Notes: generated by a model from the sequence alone, not told the origin. Positions 51,245 through 63,999 are shown, numbered from the stretch's first letter. The stretch is 64,000 nt of DNA from Erythrobacter longus (GCF_000715015.1 NZ_JMIW01000001.1:186001-250000), one strand, 5' to 3'. Numbers and translations: made by a program.

Positions 51245-51841
51245 CTAACAGCTGGGAGAAGGGCCGCTAAACCTGTCGGCCAATTGCGATATTGTAAACC
51301 GGTCCGGGATGACATCGTCCTCGCAAGGTTCGTATCGCGCATCCTGGATCATGCAATTGGGGCCGCACACAAGGTTTGCGACCTGCGCCTCGTGGTCAAT
51401 ATGCCAAAGCCGCCCGCCTGGTGTTGAAACATACCCATCAAACCCGCTTTCTATATCGCTTTGGATATCGGTGAGAGACGGCACTTCGGTGTCGTAATCG
51501 CGGCTAAAGCGGCCATGGGTGTGAAAACTGGCAACCGGGACCATGCCGGGCTCATCAAAATAGGACAGGTCGCAGGTGCTTTCGTCCCCGCCAATCTTGC
51601 GCGATGCGCCAAGTTCACCTTCGCTCGTTTCGAAAATGATCCCGCAAAGCTCGATATTCTCGGCAAAACTGCGGGTTTGCAGAGCGTCCAACTGCTCTTT
51701 TGCAAAGGCTTGCACCTGTGACTGAGGGAGCGTTGGCTGAAGCGCGTCGGTGCCTTTTACATTCATGTAAGCGCGCGCAATAATCACCACAAAGGCAAGG
51801 GCGCACAGACCATAAATAAGGCGGGTGGTGGACTGGGTCAT
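51245..51841 (-). CDS. DUF4329-like JAB/MPN-fold membrane-anchored protein
   Basis: A 198-residue protein with one N-terminal membrane helix (LIYGLCALAFVVIIARAYM) and an extracytoplasmic domain. The pattern ELCGIIFE then FHTHGRFSRDYDTEVPSLTDIQSD resembles the JAMM/MPN metal site (Glu, HxH, Ser, Asp) as found in DUF4329, with a longer spacing than classical HxHx7SxxD. STPGGRLWHID follows. It might be a metallopeptidase. It lies 18 bp after ilvC and is probably transcribed with ilvBNC. Confidence 0.72.
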   Translation of the reverse strand: MTQSTTRLIYGLCALAFVVIIARAYMNVKGTDALQPTLPQSQVQAFAKEQLDALQTRSFAENIELCGIIFETSEGELGASRKIGGDESTCDLSYFDEPGMVPVASFHTHGRFSRDYDTEVPSLTDIQSDIESGFDGYVSTPGGRLWHIDHEAQVANLVCGPNCMIQDARYEPCEDDVIPDRFTISQLADRFSGPSPSC

Positions 51842-51859
51842 CGCCCACCACCCTTGAAG

Positions 51860-52894
<1,035 letters not shown>

Positions 52895-52941
52895 TTATTC
52901 GAATAAATGGTCAAGAAAAGAGGTAATAAAGCGCGCGTGGC

Positions 52942-53457
52942 TCAAGTGTCGCCAAGCCCGCGCATCATGCCAACGACGCCTGAGCGGCCGACCGATTGAA
53001 GACCGATACCGCGCATCAAGGCGATAAAGCTGTCGATCTTGTCAGGCGCACCGGTGAGTTCAAAGACGAAGCTTTCGGTGGTGGTGTCGACGACCTTGGC
53101 GCGAAAGACATCTGCAATACGCAGGGCCTCGACCCGTTTGTCACCAGTGCCAGCCACTTTCACAAGCGCCAATTCGCGCTCTACATGGGGGCCGGCAGCT
53201 GTAAGGTCGGTGACCTTGTGAACCGGCACAAGCCGTTCCAATTGCGCCTCGATCTGGTCGATCACCTGAGGGGGCCCGTTGGTTGCAATTGTGATCCGGC
53301 TGACCGCGTGGTCATCGGAGATATCGGCCACGGTCAGGCTGTCGATATTGTACCCGCGCGCGGTGAACAGGCCGGTGATCTTGGCCAGAATACCCGGCTC
53401 ATTGTCGACGGTGACGGTGAGAACGTGTCGCTCGCTTTGTGCGTTTTTGATTTTCAT
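52942..53457 (-). CDS. ilvN: Acetolactate synthase small (regulatory) subunit
   Basis: A 171-residue regulatory subunit. The N-terminal ACT domain reads LTVTVDNEPGILAKITGLFTARGYNIDSLTV, the valine-sensing site, and a C-terminal ALS_ss_C domain follows. It activates and gives feedback control to IlvB. It lies 24 bp from ilvB. Confidence 0.95.
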   Translation of the reverse strand: MKIKNAQSERHVLTVTVDNEPGILAKITGLFTARGYNIDSLTVADISDDHAVSRITIATNGPPQVIDQIEAQLERLVPVHKVTDLTAAGPHVERELALVKVAGTGDKRVEALRIADVFRAKVVDTTTESFVFELTGAPDKIDSFIALMRGIGLQSVGRSGVVGMMRGLGDT

Positions 53458-53481
53458 TTTGCGTGCCCTTAACCAGTGCCC

Positions 53482-55239
53482 TTAGACCAAAGCCTTGGCT
53501 TCATCATCCATCGTGCCCTCGTGCGTATCGCCGTAAAGCAGCATGTCGGTGTGAGCGGCGCCTGATGGGATCATGGGCAAGCAATTGGCATCCTTTGCAA
53601 CGCAGCAATCGACAATCACCGGACCATCATAGTCAAGCATCGCCTGAATGCCGGCGTCCAAATCTTCCCTTTCGGTGATGCGAATGCCTTTCCATCCGTA
53701 TGCCTCACCCAAAGCCACAAAGTCGGGCAGGCTGTCGGAATAGGAGTTGGAATAGCGGCTTTCATAGGTCAGCTCCTGCCACTGGCGGACCATGCCCATA
53801 TATTCGTTGTTGAGGATGAAAATCTTGACCGGGAGGCGGTATTGCGAGGCTGTGCCAAGCTCTTGAATATTCATCTGAATGCTGGCTTCGCCTGCGACAT
53901 CAATGACTAGCGCATCGGGGTTCCCCAATTGCGCGCCAATCGCCGCAGGAAGGCCGTAGCCCATAGTGCCAAGCCCGCCAGAGGTCAGCCATTTGTTGGG
54001 CTTATCAAACCCGAAATATTGCGCTGCCCACATCTGGTGCTGGCCCACTTCGGTGGTGATGATGGGGGAGCGTTCGTGGGTGAGGGCATAGAGCCGCTCG
54101 ATTGCCTTTTGCGGCATGATCGCCTTCGCATCGGCCTTCGAGACTTCTGGATAGGCGAGACATTCACGCGCGCGCCAACCGGCGATGCGTGCTTTCCACT
54201 CGCCAAGATCCTGTGGCTTGCGGGTCCCCCATGCCTCGATCAATTGCTCCAGAACGGTCGCGCAATCGCCAACAATGCCAAGGTCCACTGGCACGGTTTT
54301 GTTGATCGAGCTGCGGTCGATATCGATGTGGATTTTCTTGGAGTCGGGTGAAAAGGCATCGAGACGGCCCGTCACACGGTCATCAAACCGCGCGCCGATA
54401 CACACCATCACATCGGCCTTGTTCATCGCCAGATTGGCTTCGTAAGTGCCGTGCATTCCCAGCATACCGAGCCAATCAGGGTGCGTGTTGGGAAAGCACC
54501 CCAGACCCATCAATGTCGATGTTGTGGGCGCGCCGGTCATGTCTTGAAACTGGCGCAGCAGCTCTGTTGCCCGTGGCCCTGAGTTGATCACTCCGCCCCC
54601 GGTGTAGAAAATCGGCGCCTTTGCCCCGGCGATCATCTCAATCGCCTCGGCAATCTGGTCAGCTGGTGCGACCGTTTGTGGATTGTATCGGTGCGAGCCA
54701 TGATGCGCGACATGATCGCGGCTTTCAGAAGGCACGGCGATCTGCACGTCTTTGGGGATATCGACCACAACCGGGCCGGGGCGACCCGTGGTTGCAATGC
54801 GAAAGGCTTCTTCAAGTGTCGCGACCAGTTCCGCTGGGTCTTTTACCAGATAATTGTGCTTGGTGCAGTGGCGGGTGATGCCAACGGTGTCCGCTTCTTG
54901 AAAGGCGTCAGTGCCAATCAGGCCAGAGGGAACCTGCCCGGTAATCACAACCATGGGGATCGAATCCATCCACGCATCGGCAATGCCGGTCACCGCATTG
55001 GTCGCGCCGGGGCCAGATGTGACCAGCACAACGCCCGGCTTGCCGGTGGCGCGTGCGTATCCTTCTGCTGCGTGCGCCGCGCCTGCTTCGTGCCGCACGA
55101 GGATGTGGCGAATGCGTTCATCGCCAAAAAGCTCGTCGTAAATGGGGAGCACCGCACCGCCGGGATAGCCGAAGACATACTCGACCCCCTGTTCGACAAG
55201 GCATTCCATCAAAAGGGCCGCTCCTGAGCGCTGTCCCAC
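53482..55239 (-). CDS. ilvB: Acetolactate synthase large (catalytic) subunit
   Basis: A 585-residue ThDP enzyme joining two pyruvates (or pyruvate and 2-oxobutyrate). The ThDP glutamate is in [15 protein letters not shown] and [21 protein letters not shown]. The ThDP/Mg2+ motif GDxxx...NN appears in the C-terminal [18 protein letters not shown] and [15 protein letters not shown] chose GTG 55239, eight bases after GGGAG; the frame extends 15 residues further into the attenuator. Regulated by the leader peptide and terminator at 55265-55353. Confidence 0.95.
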   Translation of the reverse strand: MGQRSGAALLMECLVEQGVEYVFGYPGGAVLPIYDELFGDERIRHILVRHEAGAAHAAEGYARATGKPGVVLVTSGPGATNAVTGIADAWMDSIPMVVITGQVPSGLIGTDAFQEADTVGITRHCTKHNYLVKDPAELVATLEEAFRIATTGRPGPVVVDIPKDVQIAVPSESRDHVAHHGSHRYNPQTVAPADQIAEAIEMIAGAKAPIFYTGGGVINSGPRATELLRQFQDMTGAPTTSTLMGLGCFPNTHPDWLGMLGMHGTYEANLAMNKADVMVCIGARFDDRVTGRLDAFSPDSKKIHIDIDRSSINKTVPVDLGIVGDCATVLEQLIEAWGTRKPQDLGEWKARIAGWRARECLAYPEVSKADAKAIMPQKAIERLYALTHERSPIITTEVGQHQMWAAQYFGFDKPNKWLTSGGLGTMGYGLPAAIGAQLGNPDALVIDVAGEASIQMNIQELGTASQYRLPVKIFILNNEYMGMVRQWQELTYESRYSNSYSDSLPDFVALGEAYGWKGIRITEREDLDAGIQAMLDYDGPVIVDCCVAKDANCLPMIPSGAAHTDMLLYGDTHEGTMDDEAKALV

Positions 55240-55258
55240 GATTACTACTCCCACATAT

Positions 55259-55290
55259 AAAAAAGGCCCGGTGCATGATCGCATCGGGCC
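55259..55290 (-). terminator. Transcription attenuator terminator before ilvB
   Basis: On the minus strand GGCCCG pairs with CGGGCC, with TGC/GCA continuing the stem after one mismatch, loop GATCAT, followed by six T. It lies between the leader ORF and ilvB. The leader's own CGGGC (end of the ORF) can pair with the GCCCG of the 5' arm, giving an alternative antiterminator. Confidence 0.82.
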
Positions 55291-55317
55291 GGTCAGGTCA
55301 TCTATGATAGATCCCGA

Positions 55318-55353
55318 TCAGCCCGTTTTCTCAATAAGAATGACACGCAACAT
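55318..55353 (-). CDS. ilvBNC leader peptide
   Basis: An 11-residue ORF reading MLRVILIEKTG. It contains two Leu, one Val and two Ile codons in the first seven (TTG, GTC, ATT, CTT, ATT), the three amino acids made by the operon's pathway. Positioned 28 bp before the terminator, it fits classical ribosome-mediated multivalent attenuation. Confidence 0.8.
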   Translation of the reverse strand: MLRVILIEKTG

Positions 55354-55543
55354 GACCGTTTGGACCCTATACAATTGTTTCCATTCACACCGCTTGCGAA
55401 CCGTATCAAAGAACCAAGCCCGTGAATGGCGCAGGTTATAGCGGCTTAAAGATTGAGAGCCAAGCTATTGCTCAGCCGTTGTTTGACGGCGCTATCGATT
55501 AGAATCTAATAAGTCAAGCATAAATTGCGCAATTTTATTCCAT

Positions 55544-56482
55544 TTAGGGCAATACCGTTGAAACATCCTCAGGCTTGATGCGCGGCCATTCGGGCGGGCA
55601 TTGGTTGCGAAGCCAGGTGAATTGGCGCTTTGCATATTGCCTTGTGGATTGACCGCCAGCCGCAATAACTTCCTCGCGGGTTTTCTCGCCCCTAAAAAGC
55701 GCCGCGATTTCAGGAACGCCAATAGCCCGCATTACAGGCAGGTCAGGGGAAAGGTCGCGGGCGAGCAGCGCTTCAACCTCTGCGACCGCGCCATCGTCCA
55801 TCATTTTCGCAAAGCGCGCATCACAAGCGTCATAAACCCATTGACGTTCGGGCATAAGGACAAGCGGGTGCAAGGTGACTTCTTCCCCGATCCCGCCGGA
55901 TTTGGCCTGCTGCCAATCGGCCAAGGTGACCCCTGTGGAGCGCTTAACCTCTAATGCGCGCGCGATCCGCTGGCTGTCGCCCGGTTCCAGCACGTCGGCA
56001 CGAAGCGGGTCTTCGATCTGTAAGGCGGCATAGGCATCGGCGGTTTCCAGGCTGCGCACTTGCTCGCGCACTTCAGGGTCGATCTCGGGGATGGGGGCAA
56101 TCCCTTCGATCAGGATTTTGAGATACATCCCCGTGCCGCCCACAAGGATCGGGACTTTGCCAGCATCATGCGCTTCTTCGATCTCAGCTTTGGCGCACGC
56201 CGCCCAATCGGCTGCGGAACAGGCTTTCGCCCCGTCCCATGCACCATAAAGCCGGTGTTCGCATTGTGCGCGTTCGTCTGCATCGGGCGCAGCGGACAAT
56301 ATCGGGATATCGGCATAGACCTGCATGCTGTCTGCGTTGATAATCACGCCTGTCTGATCTTTGTCAGAAAGCGCTTTTGCCAATTGAAGCGCAGATGCGC
56401 TCTTGCCGCTCGCGGTTGGCCCTGCAATGAGCCAGACCGGCCGTGTGGATGCGGCAACTGAAGGAGAATTATTCGTGCTCAT
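55544..56482 (-). CDS. miaA: tRNA dimethylallyltransferase
   Basis: Adds a dimethylallyl group to A37 of tRNAs reading UNN codons. With ATG 56482 it has 312 residues. The P-loop is LIAGPTASGKSA, the substrate motif NADSMQVY and the VGGTGMYLKIL segment are present, and RQYAKRQFTWLRNQ ends the core. The frame extends upstream through the divergent serB gene, which is spurious. Start codons of miaA and serB overlap by 8 bp. Confidence 0.93.
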   Translation of the reverse strand: MSTNNSPSVAASTRPVWLIAGPTASGKSASALQLAKALSDKDQTGVIINADSMQVYADIPILSAAPDADERAQCEHRLYGAWDGAKACSAADWAACAKAEIEEAHDAGKVPILVGGTGMYLKILIEGIAPIPEIDPEVREQVRSLETADAYAALQIEDPLRADVLEPGDSQRIARALEVKRSTGVTLADWQQAKSGGIGEEVTLHPLVLMPERQWVYDACDARFAKMMDDGAVAEVEALLARDLSPDLPVMRAIGVPEIAALFRGEKTREEVIAAGGQSTRQYAKRQFTWLRNQCPPEWPRIKPEDVSTVLP

Positions 56483-57374
56483 CGCGCGTCTGATAGCAGA
56501 CAATCTGGATTGGGAAACACGTCTTGACGAGATGATGCGCGCACTTGCGCCCACTTCGAAAGTCAGCGCGGACTTGCGGCCGATTGCCGCTGCGCCGCTT
56601 CGTACTGTCCCGAATGTTCTCGAAATGCACTTCAAGACGAAAGAGGCGCAGCTGGTTTCGAACATCCTGGACACGCATTTCCCGCAGTATGATCGTCTGG
56701 TCGCAAGCCAAGAAGTCCAACTTCCCCGTTTGTTCATCTCCGACATGGATTCGACCATGATTGAGCAGGAATGCATTGATGAACTTGCCGATTTCGCGGG
56801 GCTGAAAGCAAGGATTTCAGACATTACCGAACGCGCGATGCAAGGTGAGCTCGACTTTGAAACTGCTCTGCTTGAACGGGTAGGGCTGCTGAAAGACTTA
56901 GGCGAAAGCGCAATAGATCAGTGTTTGGCTGAGCGGATCACGCCGACGCCGGGGGCAAAGACCCTGACGCAGACACTCAAAGCGCATGGAGCGCGCACTG
57001 TGCTCGTGACCGGGGGTTTCCACCATTTTGCGGACCAGGTGGCGGATTGGCTCGGCTTTGACCGGGTGGTTGGCAATCGTCTTGGCGTGGCAGATGGCAA
57101 GCTAACCGGGCTTCTTGACGGGCCGATTTCCGATGCGAGCACGAAGCTGACAACCTTGCGCGAGGAAGCGGCAAGGCTGGGCGATGATGCACATTTGCTG
57201 GCATCGGGAGATGGAGCGAACGACATTCCCATGCTTGAGGCGGCGCATTACGGATTTGCATACCGAGCCAAGCCCAAGGCGCGTGAGAACGCAAATTGCC
57301 GGGTTGATCAAGGTGATCTGACTGCGATTCTTTCGCTGCTTGGCATTCCCGAAGAAGAGTGGGTGACAGGTTAA
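56475..57374 (+). CDS. serB: Phosphoserine phosphatase
   Basis: Last step of serine synthesis. The 299-residue HAD enzyme starts at GTG 56475, eight bases after AAGGAG (56460-56465). HAD motif I is DMDSTMIEQECIDELA, motif II is TGGFHHFADQVAD and motif III/IV is ASGDGANDIPML. It has an N-terminal ACT-like region of about 75 residues. Divergent from miaA with overlapping start codons. Confidence 0.95.
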   Translation: MLIARLIADNLDWETRLDEMMRALAPTSKVSADLRPIAAAPLRTVPNVLEMHFKTKEAQLVSNILDTHFPQYDRLVASQEVQLPRLFISDMDSTMIEQECIDELADFAGLKARISDITERAMQGELDFETALLERVGLLKDLGESAIDQCLAERITPTPGAKTLTQTLKAHGARTVLVTGGFHHFADQVADWLGFDRVVGNRLGVADGKLTGLLDGPISDASTKLTTLREEAARLGDDAHLLASGDGANDIPMLEAAHYGFAYRAKPKARENANCRVDQGDLTAILSLLGIPEEEWVTG

Positions 57375-57505
57375 ACCGTGAAGTGAATGCGGAGAGTTGC
57401 GGAAATTAGGGTTGCAAAAGGGAACCTATATCGCTATTAACACCAATGTAAGTAACACACTTTACAGCGACCTTTCACCCAATCTTTCGCGAAGAGCAGC
57501 CCATT

Positions 57506-58333
57506 ATGACCACGCCATATTCTCAATCATTCGCAGCCGATGGAACCGTCCTTCGTCACCCGGAGCGTCCTGAGCCGCGCTATTCCATGCCGCGCGCGGT
57601 CAAGAACTTCCGCCTGCTGATGAAGGATAAGGAAGACACCAGCCTGGTCTTCAAGATTTACGAATCGCTTCCCTCCAAAAACTTCATGCCGCGTGTGAGA
57701 GATCTGGCGTTGTCTGAGCGCGGTGAGTTTCTGCGCCGGACAGAACCAAGCCTGCCCGAAATCCTCGACGATCACGCCGCGCTTCGCAAAACGCCAAAGG
57801 GCAGCTTGGGGCACGCCTATTGCGATTTCATGGAAACCGAAGGGCTGACGGCTGCTGGCCTCGTTGCCGAAAGTGACCGTCTGGGCCGTCCCAAATATGA
57901 CGATCTTGTTCAATGGTTCGGCGATCGTTCGCGCGATACACATGATCTCTTCCACGTCCTCACCGGTTATGGCCGCGACGCGCTGGGTGAGCAGTGCGTG
58001 TTGCTGTTCACGCATGGCCAATCGCCAACGCAAGGCCACTTGCTGATCGGTTATGCGGGCGCTGCCAACATCAAGAAGATGGTTTGGGGGTCGAAGGCGC
58101 CTGTCATGGGTGCTGTTCGCGAAGCCAAGGCAACCGGCCGCGGCGCGCCGCCGATGATCGAACAGCCGATCCGTGAGCTGTTGAAGCAACCGGTGGATGA
58201 GGTGCGCAAAGCGCTCAATATCCCTGAACCAACGCAATACCGCGAATGCCACCGCATTTGGGCAGAGGAGGGCATCGACCCCTACAATCTGCTTGCAAGC
58301 GAAAATACGCCTAAAGAGCTCGCCTCAGCTTAA
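57506..58333 (+). CDS. coq4: Coq4-family ubiquinone biosynthesis protein (paralogue 1)
   Basis: A 275-residue Coq4 homologue. The conserved zinc motif HDxxH-x11-E is HDLFH (His146, Asp147, His150) with Glu162, followed by LLIGYAGAANIKKMV. Recent work assigns Coq4 an oxidative decarboxylation/hydroxylation step at C1 in ubiquinone synthesis. A second copy lies at 59128, with a nitroreductase between on the opposite strand. The stop overlaps the nitroreductase stop by 4 bp. Confidence 0.9.
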   Translation: MTTPYSQSFAADGTVLRHPERPEPRYSMPRAVKNFRLLMKDKEDTSLVFKIYESLPSKNFMPRVRDLALSERGEFLRRTEPSLPEILDDHAALRKTPKGSLGHAYCDFMETEGLTAAGLVAESDRLGRPKYDDLVQWFGDRSRDTHDLFHVLTGYGRDALGEQCVLLFTHGQSPTQGHLLIGYAGAANIKKMVWGSKAPVMGAVREAKATGRGAPPMIEQPIRELLKQPVDEVRKALNIPEPTQYRECHRIWAEEGIDPYNLLASENTPKELASA

Positions 58334-59016
58334 AGCCAGCTGGTGATCTGGCTTAACGGCTTTTTGTTGAGAGCATGGGTGGGTACGCTGGCATCTTCCG
58401 CTGGCCGGCCCACCACGACAATCATAAGCGGCTTTTCCCAATCTGGCCGCCCGCACGCATCGCGCAGGAAACCCATGGGTGAGGGCGTGTGGGTGAGGGT
58501 GGCGAGGCCTGCTTCGTGCAGGCACGCGATCAGCATGCCGCAAGCAATCCCAACGCTTTCATTGACGTAGTAGTTTTGCGTGTTTCCGTCTTCTTCAATC
58601 CCGCCTTTGCGCTGAGCAAAGACGACGATGAGGTAGGGGGCTGTCTCCAAAAAGGGCTTATCCGCATCCGTCCCAAGGTCTTTGAGCGCCCCAAGCCATT
58701 CATCGCTCGCTTTGGGATCATCGCCATCTTCGCCATAAAACCGGCGCTCTTCCGCCTCAGCAGCCTCGCGGATCGCGCGCTTTTTATCAGGCGATGAGAC
58801 GACCGCGAAATGCCAAGGTTGGTGATTGGCCCCGTTGGGCGCAGTGCCCGCCGCCTCAATCGCGGCCTCGATTGCCTCGCGCGGCACAGCTTCATCCGAG
58901 AAATACCGGCAAGTGCGCCGCTCTTTCAAACGGTCACGCAGCGAACGCGCGCGCGCAATGCTTTCCTCATCGGACAGTTTTTCAAGCGAATAGGGTACGG
59001 TTTCATGGTCACGCAT
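58330..59016 (-). CDS. Nitroreductase family protein
   Basis: A 228-residue FMN oxidoreductase. RRTCRYFSDEAVPREAIEAAIEAAGTAPNGANHQPWHFAVV is the typical N-terminal FMN-binding segment, split here for clarity as RRTCRYFSDEAVP and GTAPNGANHQPWHF. The C-terminal LATLTHTPSPMGFLRD and VVVGRPAED also fit. It resembles the iodotyrosine-deiodinase/BluB side of the family; substrate unknown. It sits between the two coq4 genes on the opposite strand. Confidence 0.87.
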   Translation of the reverse strand: MRDHETVPYSLEKLSDEESIARARSLRDRLKERRTCRYFSDEAVPREAIEAAIEAAGTAPNGANHQPWHFAVVSSPDKKRAIREAAEAEERRFYGEDGDDPKASDEWLGALKDLGTDADKPFLETAPYLIVVFAQRKGGIEEDGNTQNYYVNESVGIACGMLIACLHEAGLATLTHTPSPMGFLRDACGRPDWEKPLMIVVVGRPAEDASVPTHALNKKPLSQITSWL

Positions 59017-59127
59017 AGGGCTCTCTATCGTAAGTTTCGCGTGCGAAGGCTAGGGGCTAATGGGTCCTGACCCTAGTGGACTTTTAATTGACACAGTTGT
59101 AAGTTTCACGCCCTCAGGAGGAGCAAA

Positions 59128-59934
59128 ATGGCTGTGTTGGATCTACCCTTGGTTTCGCCAGAGCGCGTTGTGTCAGGCTTTCACCCGCTCAAAGTGCTCC
59201 ACCATTTCGGCAAATTGGTCGAAGACAAGGAAGACACAGAACAGGTCTTTCACATCATCGAGGCCACCAAAGGCAAGAAAGCCCACCGCCAGGCTTGGGA
59301 TTTCATCCAATCGAAGGACGGGCAACGCTTCCTTCGCGAAGGCGTGAGTATTCCCGCGATGCTTGATGCCCACGAAAATTGGGCTGATTTGCCAGAGAAC
59401 AGCGTCGCCAAAAACTACATCGCTTTCATGAAGCGCGAAGGGTTAAGCGCGCAAGGTCTGGTCGACGAAAGCCACAAATGGGCACCGCCCGAGGCGCTCC
59501 CCCAAGATCAGACGCAGTGGTATTTCGACCGTCTGCGTGACACCCATGACCTTTTCCATGTCCTCACCGGCTATGGCCGCGATGCGCTGGGTGAGGCGTC
59601 ATTGCTTGGCTTTAGCTATTCGCAAAACCACAATAATGGCATTTTCTTCATCGCCTATGCCGCCGCGCGGCAGATCAAGAAAGTAACCGGGACCAAAGCC
59701 CCGCTTTACAGCGCCGTGCGAGAAGGTCAGCGTCTGGGCAAAGCCGCTGCAAAGCTTGCCCATCAGGACGTCGCGGCATTGATGCGCGAAGACATTGGCG
59801 AAGCGCGCAATCGGCTCGGCATTGGCAAGCCGGTGATTTATCGCGAGTGCCTCGATATCCTGCACAGAGAAGGGTTCTCAAGAGAAGAGCTTGGCCTGAC
59901 AACAGATGAAAGCGCACAAGCTCAGGCGGCCTGA
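59128..59934 (+). CDS. coq4: Coq4-family ubiquinone biosynthesis protein (paralogue 2)
   Basis: A 268-residue Coq4 homologue with intact HDxxH-x11-E (His140, Asp141, His144, Glu156). The segment DTHDLFHVLTGYGRDALGE is identical to that of paralogue 1, but the N-terminus and C-terminus differ, so the duplication is old. RBS AGGAGGAGC. Its 3' end overlaps the MFS gene by 13 bp. Confidence 0.9.
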   Translation: MAVLDLPLVSPERVVSGFHPLKVLHHFGKLVEDKEDTEQVFHIIEATKGKKAHRQAWDFIQSKDGQRFLREGVSIPAMLDAHENWADLPENSVAKNYIAFMKREGLSAQGLVDESHKWAPPEALPQDQTQWYFDRLRDTHDLFHVLTGYGRDALGEASLLGFSYSQNHNNGIFFIAYAAARQIKKVTGTKAPLYSAVREGQRLGKAAAKLAHQDVAALMREDIGEARNRLGIGKPVIYRECLDILHREGFSREELGLTTDESAQAQAA

Positions 59935-61172
59935 ACTTTCCAGCCACCGCTGCGCTTGATGTTCCATAAGGCGATTGCCATGGCCGTCGCACCGCACAGG
60001 AATGCGATGAAGTAAGGCGCCCCTGGGAAAAACAGTCCCTCGGCATCGGCAAAGGTGCTGAAGGCATTGGTCATTATCAATGGGCCGATGATCGCGGTGA
60101 TACTCATCGTGCTGGCGATGGCCCCTTGCAATTCGCCTTGCGCGTCCTCTGAGATTTTCGCGCTCATCATTTGCTGCATCGCTGGGAACGTCATCCCGCC
60201 AATGGCCCCGATGACAATGCCGATAATCATGAAATAGCCAGCCGGTGCGAAGGCGAAAAAGAGGTTTGCGGGCAGGGACAAGGCAAAACCCAACAGGATC
60301 GTGCGCGCAGGACCAATGCGTTCAATCACTTTGCCAGTGACGCCGCCCTGAACGACGACAAGCATGACGCCGAAAAGGGCTACACTGAGCCCGATCTGGA
60401 GCGCGTTCCAGTCAAACAGCAATTCGGTATGATAGGCCCAAACCGTCTGGTGCGATTGCGCGCCCAATTGCGAGAAGAAGATCACTGCAAGAAATCCCAC
60501 AACAAGTGGCCCCTGCCGCATCTGAATGAGAGTACCCAGAGGGTTTGCACGTTTTATGCTGAACGCGCGGCGGCGATCCTTGGGAAGCGTTTCTTTGAGA
60601 AGCCAAAAGCCCGCAATCGCGCCGGTTATCGCAAGGACTGACGCAGCGACAAAGGGAAAGCGCACATCGACCGTACCCAGCAGCCCGCCAAGCCCTGGAC
60701 CAATGACAAATCCGGCTGCGCCTGCTGCTCCCATGATCCCAAAATATTTGCCCCGCGTCTCTGGTCCGGCAACATCGGCAATGCAGGAATTGGACGCAGC
60801 CCAGCTTGCTCCCATGATTCCTGAAAGGATGCGTCCAATAAACAGCCAGAACAGCGTCGGAGCCCACGCCATAATCGCGTAATCAATGCCAAGCATAAAG
60901 AGCGTGGCGAGCAGTACCGGCCGACGGCCAAATCGGTCCGAGAGCCCGCCTATGATCGGCGCAAACACAAACTGCATCATCGCATAGGCAAACAGCAGCC
61001 ACCCGCCGATCTTCGCCGTTTCATCAAGGCCAAGTCCCGTGACCTGTTCTAGGAGGCCAGGCAGGACCGGAATGATAAGGCCAATCCCAAGCATATCGAT
61101 GAAGACGATCAGCGCGACGATGAAGAGAGTGGCTGGGGTGGCTTTCGCCAAGGGTGCTGAGGTCTCGCTCAT
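59922..61172 (-). CDS. MFS transporter, TCR/Tet-like (drug:H+ antiporter-1) family
   Basis: A 416-residue 12-helix transporter. The motif GGLSDRFGRRPVLL (loop 2-3) and LGIGLIIPVLPGLL are DHA1/TetA signatures. Probably exports small hydrophobic compounds; the substrate is not known. The start overlaps the upstream DUF6122-like gene (ATGA). Confidence 0.87.
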   Translation of the reverse strand: MSETSAPLAKATPATLFIVALIVFIDMLGIGLIIPVLPGLLEQVTGLGLDETAKIGGWLLFAYAMMQFVFAPIIGGLSDRFGRRPVLLATLFMLGIDYAIMAWAPTLFWLFIGRILSGIMGASWAASNSCIADVAGPETRGKYFGIMGAAGAAGFVIGPGLGGLLGTVDVRFPFVAASVLAITGAIAGFWLLKETLPKDRRRAFSIKRANPLGTLIQMRQGPLVVGFLAVIFFSQLGAQSHQTVWAYHTELLFDWNALQIGLSVALFGVMLVVVQGGVTGKVIERIGPARTILLGFALSLPANLFFAFAPAGYFMIIGIVIGAIGGMTFPAMQQMMSAKISEDAQGELQGAIASTMSITAIIGPLIMTNAFSTFADAEGLFFPGAPYFIAFLCGATAMAIALWNIKRSGGWKVQAA

Positions 61173-61504
61173 AAGGTCAACGTAGTCATCGCGATACAAT
61201 CGCCTGCGTCAACAATAAGATGCCACAAAGCGCCAGCGCCAAACGCCCGCGCCCACCAGCGAGGGACGAAGAGTAGGGCGCAATAGCAAAGCGCCGCCTC
61301 CCATCCGTGGAAGGTGTGAAACCCGATGGAACAGCGCCCCGGATCAAAGATCGGTATTGCCCAAAGGTGGTCAATGTCGATCATGTTTGCCGCCACCATG
61401 ACCGCACCAAACCGCTTCCATTCGCCGCGCGATAAAGCCCAGGCAATCAGAAAAGGCGCTATGAAATGGCCACCGTAGTGCAGGATCGGTTGGAGCAACT
61501 CCAC
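61169..61504 (-). CDS. DUF6122-like small integral membrane protein
   Basis: A 111-residue membrane protein with three or four helices and a histidine/aspartate-rich centre (MIDIDHLWAIPIFDPGRCSIGFHTFHGWE and WHLIVDAGDC in separate stretches), suggestive of a YdjM-like membrane metal site. It lies 11 bp after purL and overlaps the MFS start by 4 bp, forming a purL operon. Confidence 0.68.
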   Translation of the reverse strand: MELLQPILHYGGHFIAPFLIAWALSRGEWKRFGAVMVAANMIDIDHLWAIPIFDPGRCSIGFHTFHGWEAALCYCALLFVPRWWARAFGAGALWHLIVDAGDCIAMTTLTL

Positions 61505-61515
61505 CCCGGTCCCTT

Positions 61516-63771
<2,256 letters not shown>

Positions 63772-63786
63772 GAGCGACCCCATAAG

Positions 63787-63999
63787 CTACACGCTCGCCG
63801 CCGCCAAGCCGCCAGCTTGCGTAAAATAGCGATTCTTCCCCACCCACATGGCCAGAAGTGTCAAAACGCCAAAGGCAAAGAGCGATTGGATATAGAGAAA
63901 CAGGCTCGCCTCTGTCGGGTGAGGGGCAAACCAGTTGATCGCCTGCATCGCGAACAAGACAAGCAGCAGCACGAGGGGTTGCACAATCGGCCCGCGCGA
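63787..63999 (-). CDS. Partial hypothetical membrane protein
   Basis: At least 65 residues, open to the window edge. Two hydrophobic stretches (LVLLLVLFAMQAINWFA, SLFLYIQSLFAFGVLTLLAMWVG). A GTG at 63984 might be the start, but the frame continues upstream without a stop. No family assigned. Confidence 0.5.
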   Translation of the reverse strand, partial: SRGPIVQPLVLLLVLFAMQAINWFAPHPTEASLFLYIQSLFAFGVLTLLAMWVGKNRYFTQAGGLAAASV

